Part shown: piece after piece, positions 45,195 through 52,262 of the stretch
How positions within the stretch are numbered: the stretch's first letter is position 1
Layout: each line of letters begins with the position of its first letter
NCBI GenBank assembly: GCA_022824525.1
Contig: JAJDZT010000091.1
Coordinates: 1 to 52,262, forward strand
Length of the DNA: 52,262 nucleotides
Direction of reading: 5' to 3'
Source: Silicimonas sp.
GTDB lineage: Bacteria; Pseudomonadota; Alphaproteobacteria; Rhodobacterales; Rhodobacteraceae
Notes under the pieces: generated by a model
The model's database searches: none
The model's input: only the letters and a program-made list of their open reading frames with translations
Told to the model about the DNA's origin: nothing
Position numbers and translations under genes: made by a program

Positions 45195-45535
45195 TCGATT
45201 GAATGCATTGCCGTCCAAGAGTTGCGCTAGTGGTGTCAACGAGTGTGACGCTCTTACCCAAGTCCACGCTCGGATTTCATCGCAGATGTACTCAGAGGCT
45301 TTGTCAGCGATGGCGACCGCATTGCTTTGCTGGCGCTTATGAACACCAGTAGCTTCTTACGCCGAAATCTGCGGCGTAGCACTTGAGAGGTTCGGGCACT
45401 CTGCGGTCATCTGACACTTGCTATCGGGCTTTCGGGTCGCCCGAAAGTCTTCAAAGGCAACTACGCCGGCCTCTCCTTTCTTTCGAGGCTCGCGCCGGAA
45501 TGTCTTCTTTATGAAAGTCTCGAAGAGTAGATGAA

Positions 45536-47224
45536 CTAGGCAGCACTGGAAATGGTCTCGAAAGTCTTTGAAACGTGAAATCTCCGGGTCAAATCTCTGA
45601 GTACCGAAGCTGCAGACTCCAGGTTGGAACATGCTGCCGACGTCTCCTCGAACATCGCGGCATTTTGCTGGGTCGTAGTATCTAACTGCGCAACTTTGCC
45701 ATTGAGTGCAGAGATGCCCGCAGTTTGCTCTTGCGCTCCCTCCGCAATCTTTCCAGTTTTTGCGGTTATCTCTACGACTGCAGAAAGAACGCCACTTAGA
45801 GCTTCTACCGTTTCTTCGATCCTCGCCGATCCAGCGTCAACCTGTTGTCCAGAGCGCTCAATCAAACTGCGAATGTTGGTTGCGCTCTCCGATGAACGCT
45901 GCGCCAATTCTCGGACTTCTGATGCCACAACCGCAAATCCCTTGCCCGCGTCCCCCGCCCGAGCTGCCTCAACGCCTGCATTAAGTGCCAACAGATTTGT
46001 TTGGAATGCGATTTCATCAATGACTTTGACAATCTGCGATATTTCTTCCGCCTCCGATTGAATTGCCTCCATCGCTTGCGAGGTTGCCGAAACGATAGCT
46101 TCACTGGCCTTCGCACTACTATTCGCAGATTGCGCGGAGGTATCCGCCTCATGCACAGTATCCTCCGTTTGGGACACTACCCGCGTCAGCTCCTCAAGAC
46201 CTTCGGAGCTCTCGCGCAGCATCTGCGCCTGGCACTCCGTTCTCGTCGCTAGATCGGCGGTCGCTGCGGCGATTTCTTGGACTTGCGATTGCATGTCTTC
46301 GGACTGTGCAGTTACTTGGCCCACTAAGGCGTCCAACGCTTCGATGGCCTCATTGAATGCCAGGCCAATGTCCCGATACGACGCAGGTAAGTCTTGACCA
46401 ATCCTGGTAGTAAGGTCTCCATCCTTTAGACTTTGCATCGAACGTCGAAGGCAATCAGCAAGCTGCGATTGCTCAATTGCGGTGTTTTGAGCAGCTTGCT
46501 CGGCTTCAAGCTGCAGAGTCGCCCGCTCGGTTTCCGCATCAAGGCGCAATCGTTCTGCATCTCTTGCCTCTTGCAACAATTCTTCTGCACGCGCCTTAGC
46601 AGTTTCAGCCTGCATCTTTGTGTCTTCGGCCGCTTTACGTGCGGATTCTGCTTCTTCTCTCGCGGAATTCGCTTCCTCGACGGTCCTTTCGAGAGAGGCA
46701 TTCCTTTGCTGCGCCTCAGCATCCAGGCGCCTTAAGATAAGAACGGTAATCACCAACACAGCCGTTTCCATCAAAACGATAACAGCATGCAAAGTCGTTC
46801 GGCCAAGGTTCTCAATCAATTCGCCGCCAGGGAACACAAGGGCAGGCATGAAGACCGACAACGAAAGATGATGTACGGCGGTGATGACTGTGCCCAGCAA
46901 AATCGCCCGAATACTTCGGAGCATTATCAAGCAAGCTAGAAGTGCAAAGAACAGCATGTGGGTGTCAACTTGCCAAGAGTGCCCCTGAAATGCTGCGGTA
47001 AACGCAATTGCTTGCCCCATCAGCGCAGTGGCCGCGCCTAGGTCTCGTGTTTGCTCTCGGAACCGATGAAGTAGAACACCTGAGCCAAGGAATGTGAGCG
47101 CAATACCACTGGTTGCCGTAAGGTTTGCTCCGATCAGAGCACTGGCGGTCAGTACAACTCCACAGATCACCGTCGCGAGTATTAGTACGACTGTCGTAGG
47201 GTCTTGGGAGAGGAAACGCTGCAT
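45536..47224 (-). CDS. Methyl-accepting chemotaxis protein with multi-pass membrane sensor
   Basis: 562 residues. The N-terminal ~165 residues hold about five or six hydrophobic helices with short loops in place of the usual two helices and periplasmic domain. A long coiled coil follows (about 170-255; repeated [18 protein letters not shown]-like heptads), a HAMP-like segment ([12 protein letters not shown]), then the signalling domain with the conserved hairpin tip [20 protein letters not shown] near 425. It should form receptor arrays with CheA/CheW. The sensor may read membrane state or a hydrophobic ligand (inference). No che genes are adjacent. Confidence 0.9.
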   Translation of the reverse strand: MQRFLSQDPTTVVLILATVICGVVLTASALIGANLTATSGIALTFLGSGVLLHRFREQTRDLGAATALMGQAIAFTAAFQGHSWQVDTHMLFFALLACLIMLRSIRAILLGTVITAVHHLSLSVFMPALVFPGGELIENLGRTTLHAVIVLMETAVLVITVLILRRLDAEAQQRNASLERTVEEANSAREEAESARKAAEDTKMQAETAKARAEELLQEARDAERLRLDAETERATLQLEAEQAAQNTAIEQSQLADCLRRSMQSLKDGDLTTRIGQDLPASYRDIGLAFNEAIEALDALVGQVTAQSEDMQSQVQEIAAATADLATRTECQAQMLRESSEGLEELTRVVSQTEDTVHEADTSAQSANSSAKASEAIVSATSQAMEAIQSEAEEISQIVKVIDEIAFQTNLLALNAGVEAARAGDAGKGFAVVASEVRELAQRSSESATNIRSLIERSGQQVDAGSARIEETVEALSGVLSAVVEITAKTGKIAEGAQEQTAGISALNGKVAQLDTTTQQNAAMFEETSAACSNLESAASVLRDLTRRFHVSKTFETISSAA

Positions 47225-47233
47225 AAGGCCATC

Positions 47234-47542
47234 CTATGTGTCAAGTTGAACGCCACACAGCTCAGCGAGCCTTGTCGCAGGAAAAGTCCAATAGCCTTGA
47301 GCGACTAATGAAGCGTGAAAACTGGAGGATGTGTAAACAAGTCTAGCAAAAGGTGCGCGGCTCGGGCCAATCTCACGAATCTCAGGTTCAGCTAGAATCC
47401 CATCAAGTGTGCGTGTCGATCCTACCACGATGTACAAATTGGATTCGTCGGGTATCGCTTTGCTGCCTAGAGCAAAGCTCAGAGGACCCGCTAGAACTGC
47501 CAGGAGAATTGGGACGCAAAAGGCTGCAGTGCTTCGAAACAT
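47234..47542 (-). CDS. Small exported hypothetical protein upstream of the chemoreceptor
   Basis: 102 residues. The hydrophobic N-terminus (AAFCVPILLAVLAGPLSFALG) is a signal peptide or anchor. The rest is a small domain with LYIVVGSTRTLDGILAEPEI and LAELCGVQLDT. Unrecognised. It stops nine bases before the chemoreceptor start on the same strand, so co-transcription and a sensory partnership are plausible but unproven. Confidence 0.55.
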   Translation of the reverse strand: MFRSTAAFCVPILLAVLAGPLSFALGSKAIPDESNLYIVVGSTRTLDGILAEPEIREIGPSRAPFARLVYTSSSFHASLVAQGYWTFPATRLAELCGVQLDT

Positions 47543-47655
47543 GCCCCGAGCATTGCTCAGCCGAAGTTAGAACCAAGTGAAGAAAAAGCTGACATTCAAG
47601 CGATGAAACGCTTTGGACACTTTGGGCTCAAAGCGGCTCTTCGCTCTGAATCTTT

Positions 47656-47967
47656 TCAGAAACGCTCCGCCCTGAGCACCTGTGCATCCGTAATCGACAC
47701 CACGCCGATATGAGGTTCGACCACGGCGAAGGCAGCGTCGAGCAGGGCATCTAACCGGTCGGGACGGATGAGGCAGACGACGGCGACCATTCCGCTGCCG
47801 CGGGTGACCTGACCTGCACGGCTCCATTGGCCGGAGCGCCCCGAGCCGCCCTTTACGGGAAGCACCGTATACCCGGTGACACCCGCGCCGCGCATGGCGG
47901 TGGTGAGGCGGGACTCGAGGGCGGCTTCGATGATGATTTCGACCCGCTTGGCGTCATGCATTTCCAT
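47656..47967 (-). CDS. sbtB: SbtB-like PII-family signalling protein
   Basis: 103-residue PII-like protein. AKRVEIIIEAALESRLTTAM, GVTGYTVLPVKGGSG (start of the T-loop) and MVAVVCLIRPDRLDALLDAAF follow the ferredoxin-like PII fold. In cyanobacteria SbtB binds adenine nucleotides including cAMP and gates SbtA. Adjacency to sbtA makes this assignment. The ATG at 47967 has GGAGG eight bases upstream and is preferred over the start overlapping sbtA. No CGPxGC-type C-terminal redox loop is present. Confidence 0.82.
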   Translation of the reverse strand: MEMHDAKRVEIIIEAALESRLTTAMRGAGVTGYTVLPVKGGSGRSGQWSRAGQVTRGSGMVAVVCLIRPDRLDALLDAAFAVVEPHIGVVSITDAQVLRAERF

Positions 47968-47971
47968 GGGC

Positions 47972-48955
47972 TCAGCCTCCGACAATGGCCGTCGAGATCG
48001 CGGTGTAGAGCGGGATCCCGATGGTGAGGTTGAAGGGGAAGGTCACGCCGAGCGAGAGCGTGAGGTAGATGGACGGGCGCGCCTCCGGCAGCGCGACACG
48101 CATGGCGGCGGGCACGGCAATGTAGGAGGCCGAGGCGGAGAGTGTCATGAGCAGCGCCGCGCCGCCGGGCGAGAGGCCTGCGAGGAGGGCGCCGAGAAGG
48201 CCGAGAGAACTGCCGATGAGCGGCATGAGCATGCCAAAGGCGACGGTGGGGAGGCCAAGTTCGCCCCGGCTATCGCGGAGGCCGCGGCCCGCGACCAGCC
48301 CCATGTCGAGGAGGAAGAGGCAGAGCACACCCTGGAAAGGGGCCACGATGAAGGGGGCAATGGTTTCCAACCCGTCTTCGCCAGTGATCGCGCCGATGAA
48401 GAACGAGCCGATCAGGAGAACGATGGAGCCGTTGAGCAGGATCTCACGGTAGAGGCCCGCGTCCACCGTGCCCTTGCTGCCGCCGCCCGCGCGGGCGACG
48501 ATCCAGAGGGCCGAGAGGATGGCGGGTGCTTCCATGACGGCGGCTGCCGCGACCATGTAGCCTTCGGATGTGATGCCTTGTGCTTCGAGGACGGAGGTCG
48601 CCGCGACGAAGGTGACGATGGAGATCGAGCCGTAATGGGCGGCGACGGCAGCCTTGTCGATGGTTGAGAGCTTCGACATGGCTCCAAGGAGCGTGTAGCC
48701 GATGAACGGAAGGCCGAAGGACAGCGCGCCCGCGACGATCAGGGTGAGGACAAGCGTTGTATCGATGCCGTGGGCCGCGACACCCGCGCCGCCCTTGAAG
48801 CCGATCGCGAAGAGCAGATAGATCGACATGCCCTTGGCCACGGCTTCCGGAATCGTCAGATCCGAACGCGCGAGCGCGGCCACGAGACCGAGCACGAAGG
48901 ACAGGATGATCGGAGAGATCAGGTTCCCTGCGGCAAGTTCAAGAATGTCTGTCAT
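47972..48955 (-). CDS. sbtA: SbtA-type sodium-dependent bicarbonate transporter
   Basis: 327 residues, almost all in hydrophobic helices (about ten), inner membrane. NLISPIILSFVLGLVAALARSDL at the start, IYLLFAIGFKGGAG, a Gly-rich AHYGSISIVTFVAA half-repeat and the inverted second half with TLSASASYIAVPAAMR are the SbtA pattern (formerly DUF897). Expected to import bicarbonate with Na+. The ATG at 48955 is preferred; a GTG five codons earlier is also possible. The next gene is sbtB after four bases, and a carbonic anhydrase gene precedes it by 42. Confidence 0.88.
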   Translation of the reverse strand: MTDILELAAGNLISPIILSFVLGLVAALARSDLTIPEAVAKGMSIYLLFAIGFKGGAGVAAHGIDTTLVLTLIVAGALSFGLPFIGYTLLGAMSKLSTIDKAAVAAHYGSISIVTFVAATSVLEAQGITSEGYMVAAAAVMEAPAILSALWIVARAGGGSKGTVDAGLYREILLNGSIVLLIGSFFIGAITGEDGLETIAPFIVAPFQGVLCLFLLDMGLVAGRGLRDSRGELGLPTVAFGMLMPLIGSSLGLLGALLAGLSPGGAALLMTLSASASYIAVPAAMRVALPEARPSIYLTLSLGVTFPFNLTIGIPLYTAISTAIVGG

Positions 48956-48997
48956 GTGCACCCCATGCACGGGGGTTTAAAATGGCAGGGCCAATTG

Positions 48998-49648
48998 TCA
49001 AACCGGCACGAACTCTTTCGTTGGCGCATCATATTGCCAGAGCGCACCTTCGGCGATGTCGGTCCAAAGACCGTGGAGCGAAAGCTCTTGCTGTTTCCTT
49101 GCCTCGACGATGAAAGGGAAGGTCAGAAGGTTCTCCAGCGAGACGACGACGGCCTGACGTTCGAGCGCCTTGAGCTGTTCCTTTTCGGGCGCTTTCTGGT
49201 CGATCCGCTCGTAACCGGGGCGCAGAATATCCATCCATCGACCTACGAAGCTGGATTTTTCGTCGAGCTCGGGCGCTTTGCCGGTGCACATGGCATGGCA
49301 CCCGGCGACGCCGCCGCAATTGGAATGACCGACAATAATTATGTGCGGCACGTGGAGTGCGGTGACGGCATATTCGATCGCCGCTGAAGTGCCGTGTCTG
49401 TCTCCGTCCGGTTCGTAGGGTGGCACAAGATTTGCGATGTTCCGATGCATGAAAAATTCGCCGGCATCAGCTTCGAATATGGAGGACACGTTCACGCGGC
49501 TGTCGCAGCACGAGATGACCATCCCTCGCGGTCGTTGACCTTCGTCCACAAGTTTTTTGTACCAGGCCTGGTTCTCGGCGAAACTCGTGGCCTTCCAACC
49601 GTGGTAGCGCTTCGTCAGGAAGGCCGGAAGAGGGCGTATCTGATCCAT
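48998..49648 (-). CDS. Beta-carbonic anhydrase
   Basis: 216 residues. Zinc ligands and catalytic Asp are in ISCCDSRVN (Cys-Asp-x-Arg, near 48) and GHSNCGGVAGC (His-x2-Cys, near 106). NIANLVPPYEPD and TSAAIEYAV are also typical. It interconverts CO2 and bicarbonate in the cytoplasm. The ATG at 49648 opens the family N-terminus; the frame 12 codons longer is less likely. First gene of the carbonic anhydrase-sbtA-sbtB unit, divergent from the next gene across 110 bases. Confidence 0.93.
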   Translation of the reverse strand: MDQIRPLPAFLTKRYHGWKATSFAENQAWYKKLVDEGQRPRGMVISCCDSRVNVSSIFEADAGEFFMHRNIANLVPPYEPDGDRHGTSAAIEYAVTALHVPHIIIVGHSNCGGVAGCHAMCTGKAPELDEKSSFVGRWMDILRPGYERIDQKAPEKEQLKALERQAVVVSLENLLTFPFIVEARKQQELSLHGLWTDIAEGALWQYDAPTKEFVPV

Positions 49649-49758
49649 CGCGGACTCTTCAATTTTGAGTCGATTGCCGTGCAAATCGTCCGGCGCATCA
49701 ACGTTTTCTTTACTTCAAACGGGTTACACCGCCCTCGGGTCGAGGGAAAGGGTATGCG

Positions 49759-50127
49759 ATGAATTTCGAAAATGTGGTGGTGCTGTGCCCACGGGAAGCG
49801 GTCTCGCTGGAGCCGGTTTCAGACGCGGATGAAGTAACGTCCTTCTCGCTGGCCGAAGATGCTGTGGAAGAGATGGTTGTGTGCCTTGCTGCGATCGAAG
49901 CGGCATGGGCGGCAGGTGAATTCGGTCGGCTTTCCGGTTTGCTCGAAGCGCTTGACGAACAGGCGAAGCGGGCAGGTCTGCCCGATGTGGTGTATGTCAG
50001 CGAGATCGTACGCGGCGTCTTGGGCCGTTGTGACGAAGTTGCCCTTGCTGCCGTGATCGCCCGGCTTATCCGCGTCGGCGAAACCTCCCTCGCGACGCTC
50101 CTTGAAATCAGCTACCTGAAAATTTGA
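49759..50127 (+). CDS. Conserved-looking hypothetical protein
   Basis: 122 residues, acidic and mostly helical: FSLAEDAVEEMVVCLAAIE, then GRLSGLLEALDEQAKRAGLP and a Leu/Ala-rich C-terminus. No Cys motif, signal peptide or membrane helix, and no family named. Codon use is normal. It precedes the aminopeptidase gene by 63 bases on the same strand and may share its transcript. Confidence 0.72.
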   Translation: MNFENVVVLCPREAVSLEPVSDADEVTSFSLAEDAVEEMVVCLAAIEAAWAAGEFGRLSGLLEALDEQAKRAGLPDVVYVSEIVRGVLGRCDEVALAAVIARLIRVGETSLATLLEISYLKI

Positions 50128-50190
50128 GCTTGCCTCCGGACGAAACCCTGCCAGCTTTACTGCCGGGATAGACTTCGCGGGAGACACTTG

Positions 50191-51582
50191 ATGACGGCAA
50201 CGGGCTTCGCGACGGATGTGGCAGAAACGCGTCCGCTTTTTCTGTGCGGAAAAGACGATGCTTCAAACGTGTTGGCGTCCCTCGAGCCCGAAGCACGCGC
50301 TTTTGCCGAAGCGTCAGGTTTCAAAGGCAAATCCGGAGAAGTGGTGTTGCTTCCCGGTTCCAACGGTGCCGTCATCGGAGCGCTTGGCGGACTGGGCGGA
50401 ACGGCGGACGCAAGGCGTGGCCGTTTTCTGGCAGCGACTTTGCGCGGCAAGCTGCCCGACGGGGTCTGGCGGTTCGAAACCACTCTTGAAGGCGCCGCGC
50501 TTCAAGAAGCTGCCTTGGCATGGCTTTTGGCAGGCTACCGGTTCGGACGATATGCATCGAAGTCCGCTCCGGGTGCGGCCCTTGTTGCCCCCGAAGGCAT
50601 AGACGCTGCTCGTCTGGAGGCCATTGCGGCTGGAGAAGCGCTTGCGCGCGATCTCATCAATACGCCTGCGTCCGACATGGGGCCTGACGAGTTGGAGGCG
50701 ACCGCGCGCCATCTGGCCGAAGAGTTTGGAGCAAGCTGTGACGTCATTTCGGGTGAGGCGCTTCTTGACGGCAATTACCCAATGGTTCACGCGGTTGGCC
50801 GCGCCTCGCCGCGCACGCCGAGGCTTATTGATCTGCGCTGGGGCAAATCCGGGCCGACGCTGACATTGGTCGGCAAAGGGGTCTGTTTCGATACCGGTGG
50901 TCTGAACCTCAAACCCGGCGCGTCCATGGGGCTCATGAAAAAGGACATGGGCGGCGCGGCCAACGTTCTTGGTCTGGCGCGCATGATCCTTGCGACGGAG
51001 ATGAACATCCAACTCAGGGTCCTTATTCCTGCGGTTGAAAATGCGGTATCCGGCGCGGCGTTTCGGCCCGGCGACATCCTTCCTTCCAGAAAAGGTCTGA
51101 CGGTCGAGATCAACAACACGGATGCCGAAGGGCGCCTCGTTCTGGCCGATGCGTTGGCGCTTGCCGATGAAACCCCTCCTGATCTCATGATCTCGATGGC
51201 CACCCTGACGGGCGCGGCGCGGGTTGCGGTTGGACCGGATCTTGCCCCGTTTTACACGGACCATGACGGCGATGCGGCGGCCTTGATGAAGGCGTCGGAC
51301 GTCGTGCGCGATCCGGTTTGGCGTATGCCGTTCTGGGATCCGTATGAGGCGATGATCGAGCCGGGGATTGCAGATTTGGACAACGCGCCCAAAGGCGGCT
51401 TTGCCGGCTCGATCACCGCCGCACTTTTCCTGCGTCGTTTCGTGACCGAGACTTCTCGCTACATGCATTTTGACATTTACGGCTGGACGCCGAGCGCAAA
51501 GCCGGGGCGTCCCAAAGGCGGTGCGGGTCAGGGGATCCGTGCACTTTTCGAAGCGCTGCCGGAGATGCTCGATGCGGGTTAG
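50191..51582 (+). CDS. Leucyl aminopeptidase (M17 family)
   Basis: 463-residue M17 metallo-aminopeptidase. VGKGVCFDTGGLNLKPG (about 230-246) holds metal-binding Lys and Asp, MKKDMGGAA follows, and NTDAEGRLVLADAL near 310 is the family signature. The N-terminal macro-like domain is shorter than in E. coli PepA. It removes N-terminal residues in the cytoplasm with two metal ions. The ATG at 50191 follows GGGAGA; a TTG directly before it is a less likely start. Its end overlaps the NlpC gene by 11 bases, a pairing common in alphaproteobacteria. Confidence 0.92.
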   Translation: MTATGFATDVAETRPLFLCGKDDASNVLASLEPEARAFAEASGFKGKSGEVVLLPGSNGAVIGALGGLGGTADARRGRFLAATLRGKLPDGVWRFETTLEGAALQEAALAWLLAGYRFGRYASKSAPGAALVAPEGIDAARLEAIAAGEALARDLINTPASDMGPDELEATARHLAEEFGASCDVISGEALLDGNYPMVHAVGRASPRTPRLIDLRWGKSGPTLTLVGKGVCFDTGGLNLKPGASMGLMKKDMGGAANVLGLARMILATEMNIQLRVLIPAVENAVSGAAFRPGDILPSRKGLTVEINNTDAEGRLVLADALALADETPPDLMISMATLTGAARVAVGPDLAPFYTDHDGDAAALMKASDVVRDPVWRMPFWDPYEAMIEPGIADLDNAPKGGFAGSITAALFLRRFVTETSRYMHFDIYGWTPSAKPGRPKGGAGQGIRALFEALPEMLDAG

Positions 51583-52138
51583 TGCGACGGCAAATGTCTG
51601 GCTCAGGTCGACGCCCGACGCTGCCCCTGATCGACAGGTGCTGGTCGGCGATGCCTTCGAGATCGAGGAGGACGGCGACGATTGGGTGTTCGGCGAGGCT
51701 TTGAAGGACGGGTATTGGGGTTGCATCCTCAAGGCCGCAACGACGCCGGAGATCACGCCCACCCACTGGGTCTCCGTGCGCACGACCTGGGGCTATGCGG
51801 CTCCGGATATCAAGAGCGCGCCAGTGATCGATCTTCATATGAGTGCGCGACTGCAGGTGATTGCCGAGCAGGATGGCTGGCTTGAAGCGAAGCATGGGGC
51901 GGAATCGGTCTTTGTGCCCGCGAGCCAGGCGAAAGCTTGGGACGATCGCGCGATCAACCCTGTCGCCGTGGCGCGCCAGTTTCTTGGCGTGCCTTATGTC
52001 TGGGCCGGCAACACGGGCTTCGGGCTTGATTGCTCCGGGCTTGTTCAAGTCGCTTATCACTCGTGCGGCTGGGCCTGCGCGGCGGACAGTCAGGATCAGA
52101 AGGAAATGCCGGGGACAACCCCTGAGAGCCTGACCTAG
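51572..52138 (+). pseudogene. NlpC/P60 endopeptidase gene truncated by an insertion sequence
   Basis: 188 residues remain. Two SH3-like parts (SATANVWLRSTPD; the region around EQDGWLEAKHG) precede the NlpC/P60 domain, which begins FLGVPYVWAGNTGFGLDCSG with the catalytic Cys. The frame stops soon after TTPESLT, before the catalytic His and third residue that family members need. The sequence then turns non-coding and leads into a transposase, so the insertion-sequence end is at about 52136. The peptide product would be inactive. Confidence 0.8.
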
Positions 52139-52262
52139 AATGTGGATGGTCTCATCTGATATGGTATTTCCCTACTGAATTTAACCACAGACAGGGAAGA
52201 CCACATGGCTTGGAACGAGACCACCCGCGCGAAGTATAAGCGTAGTTCGGACCGATATGAAA
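52136..52262 (+). mobile_element. Left end of an IS5-family-like insertion sequence (partial)
   Basis: Starts near the break in the NlpC gene and runs off the window. It has an AT-rich leader of about 70 bases and then a transposase start. The exact terminal inverted repeat cannot be fixed without the other end; CTAG at the junction (52134-52137) would suit an IS427-type target, but this is a guess. Confidence 0.65.
52205..52262 (+). CDS. Transposase N-terminus (partial)
   Basis: The ATG at 52205 opens AWNETTRAKYKRSSDRYE, closely resembling the MAWTETTRAQYRRD-type start of IS5-family (DDE) transposases of alphaproteobacteria. GGGAAGA lies a few bases upstream. Only 19 codons are inside the window, so catalytic residues are not seen. 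Confidence 0.75.
   Translation, partial: MAWNETTRAKYKRSSDRYE

Noticed and set aside
45357-45632. Minus-strand frame overlapping the chemoreceptor 3' end
   Set aside because: Its first part is out-of-frame receptor sequence; no start signal.
47567-47827. Minus-strand frame over the end of sbtB
   Set aside because: Arg-rich shadow in the wrong frame; sbtB has a ribosome site and PII motifs.
50314-51783. 489-codon minus-strand frame opposite the aminopeptidase
   Set aside because: Arg/His-rich shadow of a GC-rich gene; it crosses two genuine plus-strand genes with family signatures.

Overview
The window reads as chromosomal DNA of a marine-type alphaproteobacterium, most likely Rhodobacteraceae (roseobacter group). 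Evidence: moderately GC-rich codon use; a Hint-domain choice-of-anchor-L protein, an IalB-like protein and a BadF-type N-acetylglucosamine kinase; a taurine-type ABC transporter next to a complete leucine-degradation (liu) operon; and intergenic palindromes of the kind common in this family. No phage block, CRISPR array or rRNA operon is seen. Assignments rest on reading motifs by eye; no database search was run.

Layout. 0-0.75 kb: tRNA-Arg(ACG) followed by an AT-rich tail and a 5'-truncated TIGR02391-type gene, probably the scar of an element integrated at the tRNA. 0.9-8.4 kb: a glycosyltransferase, then the convergent liu operon (ivd, mccB, mccA, hmgL, liuC) taking isovaleryl-CoA to acetoacetate and acetyl-CoA, with a perfect 14-bp palindrome upstream of ivd. 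8.7-11.8 kb: tauABC-like transporter whose permease carries an unusual extracytoplasmic insertion. 12-15.1 kb: Gfo/Idh/MocA oxidoreductase facing nagA and an amino-sugar kinase. 15.2-20.3 kb: arfB, a LOG protein, a PAS-GGDEF-EAL protein, rlmN and an IalB-like secreted protein. 20.5-27.1 kb: asparaginase, dapD, two unknown proteins, a HAD phosphatase, the Hint protein and dapE. 27.1-32.4 kb: GNAT, a TIGR04282-type protein, RNase R, MltB-like transglycosylase and DNA-3-methyladenine glycosylase. 32.4-37.6 kb: two small genes, a C-terminally shortened dnaE2, a possible structured RNA, a secreted protein and rppH.

37.6-42.5 kb: a glycine-amidinotransferase-like enzyme, a solitary BrnA-like protein, an AT-rich DUF2971 gene, a palindrome-rich spacer and asd. 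42.5-47.6 kb is the most irregular part: a receiver protein coupled to a GGDEF remnant, about 1.9 kb with only small ORFs, and a multi-pass membrane chemoreceptor with a small partner. 47.6-49.7 kb: a compact inorganic-carbon module (beta-carbonic anhydrase, SbtA-type bicarbonate transporter, SbtB-like PII protein). 49.8-52.3 kb: an unknown protein, a leucyl aminopeptidase and an NlpC/P60 gene cut off by an insertion sequence whose transposase runs off the right edge.

Connections: dapD, dapE and asd belong to diaminopimelate/lysine synthesis but are scattered. The liu, tau and nag blocks are nutrient-scavenging functions. Tag and DnaE2 are DNA-damage functions. The points most worth a second look are the TauC insertion, the dnaE2 truncation with a candidate SOS box, the carbonic anhydrase-SbtA-SbtB module, the REC/GGDEF relic with its small-ORF surroundings, the hairpin-RNA candidate near 36.6 kb, and the IS-interrupted NlpC gene.
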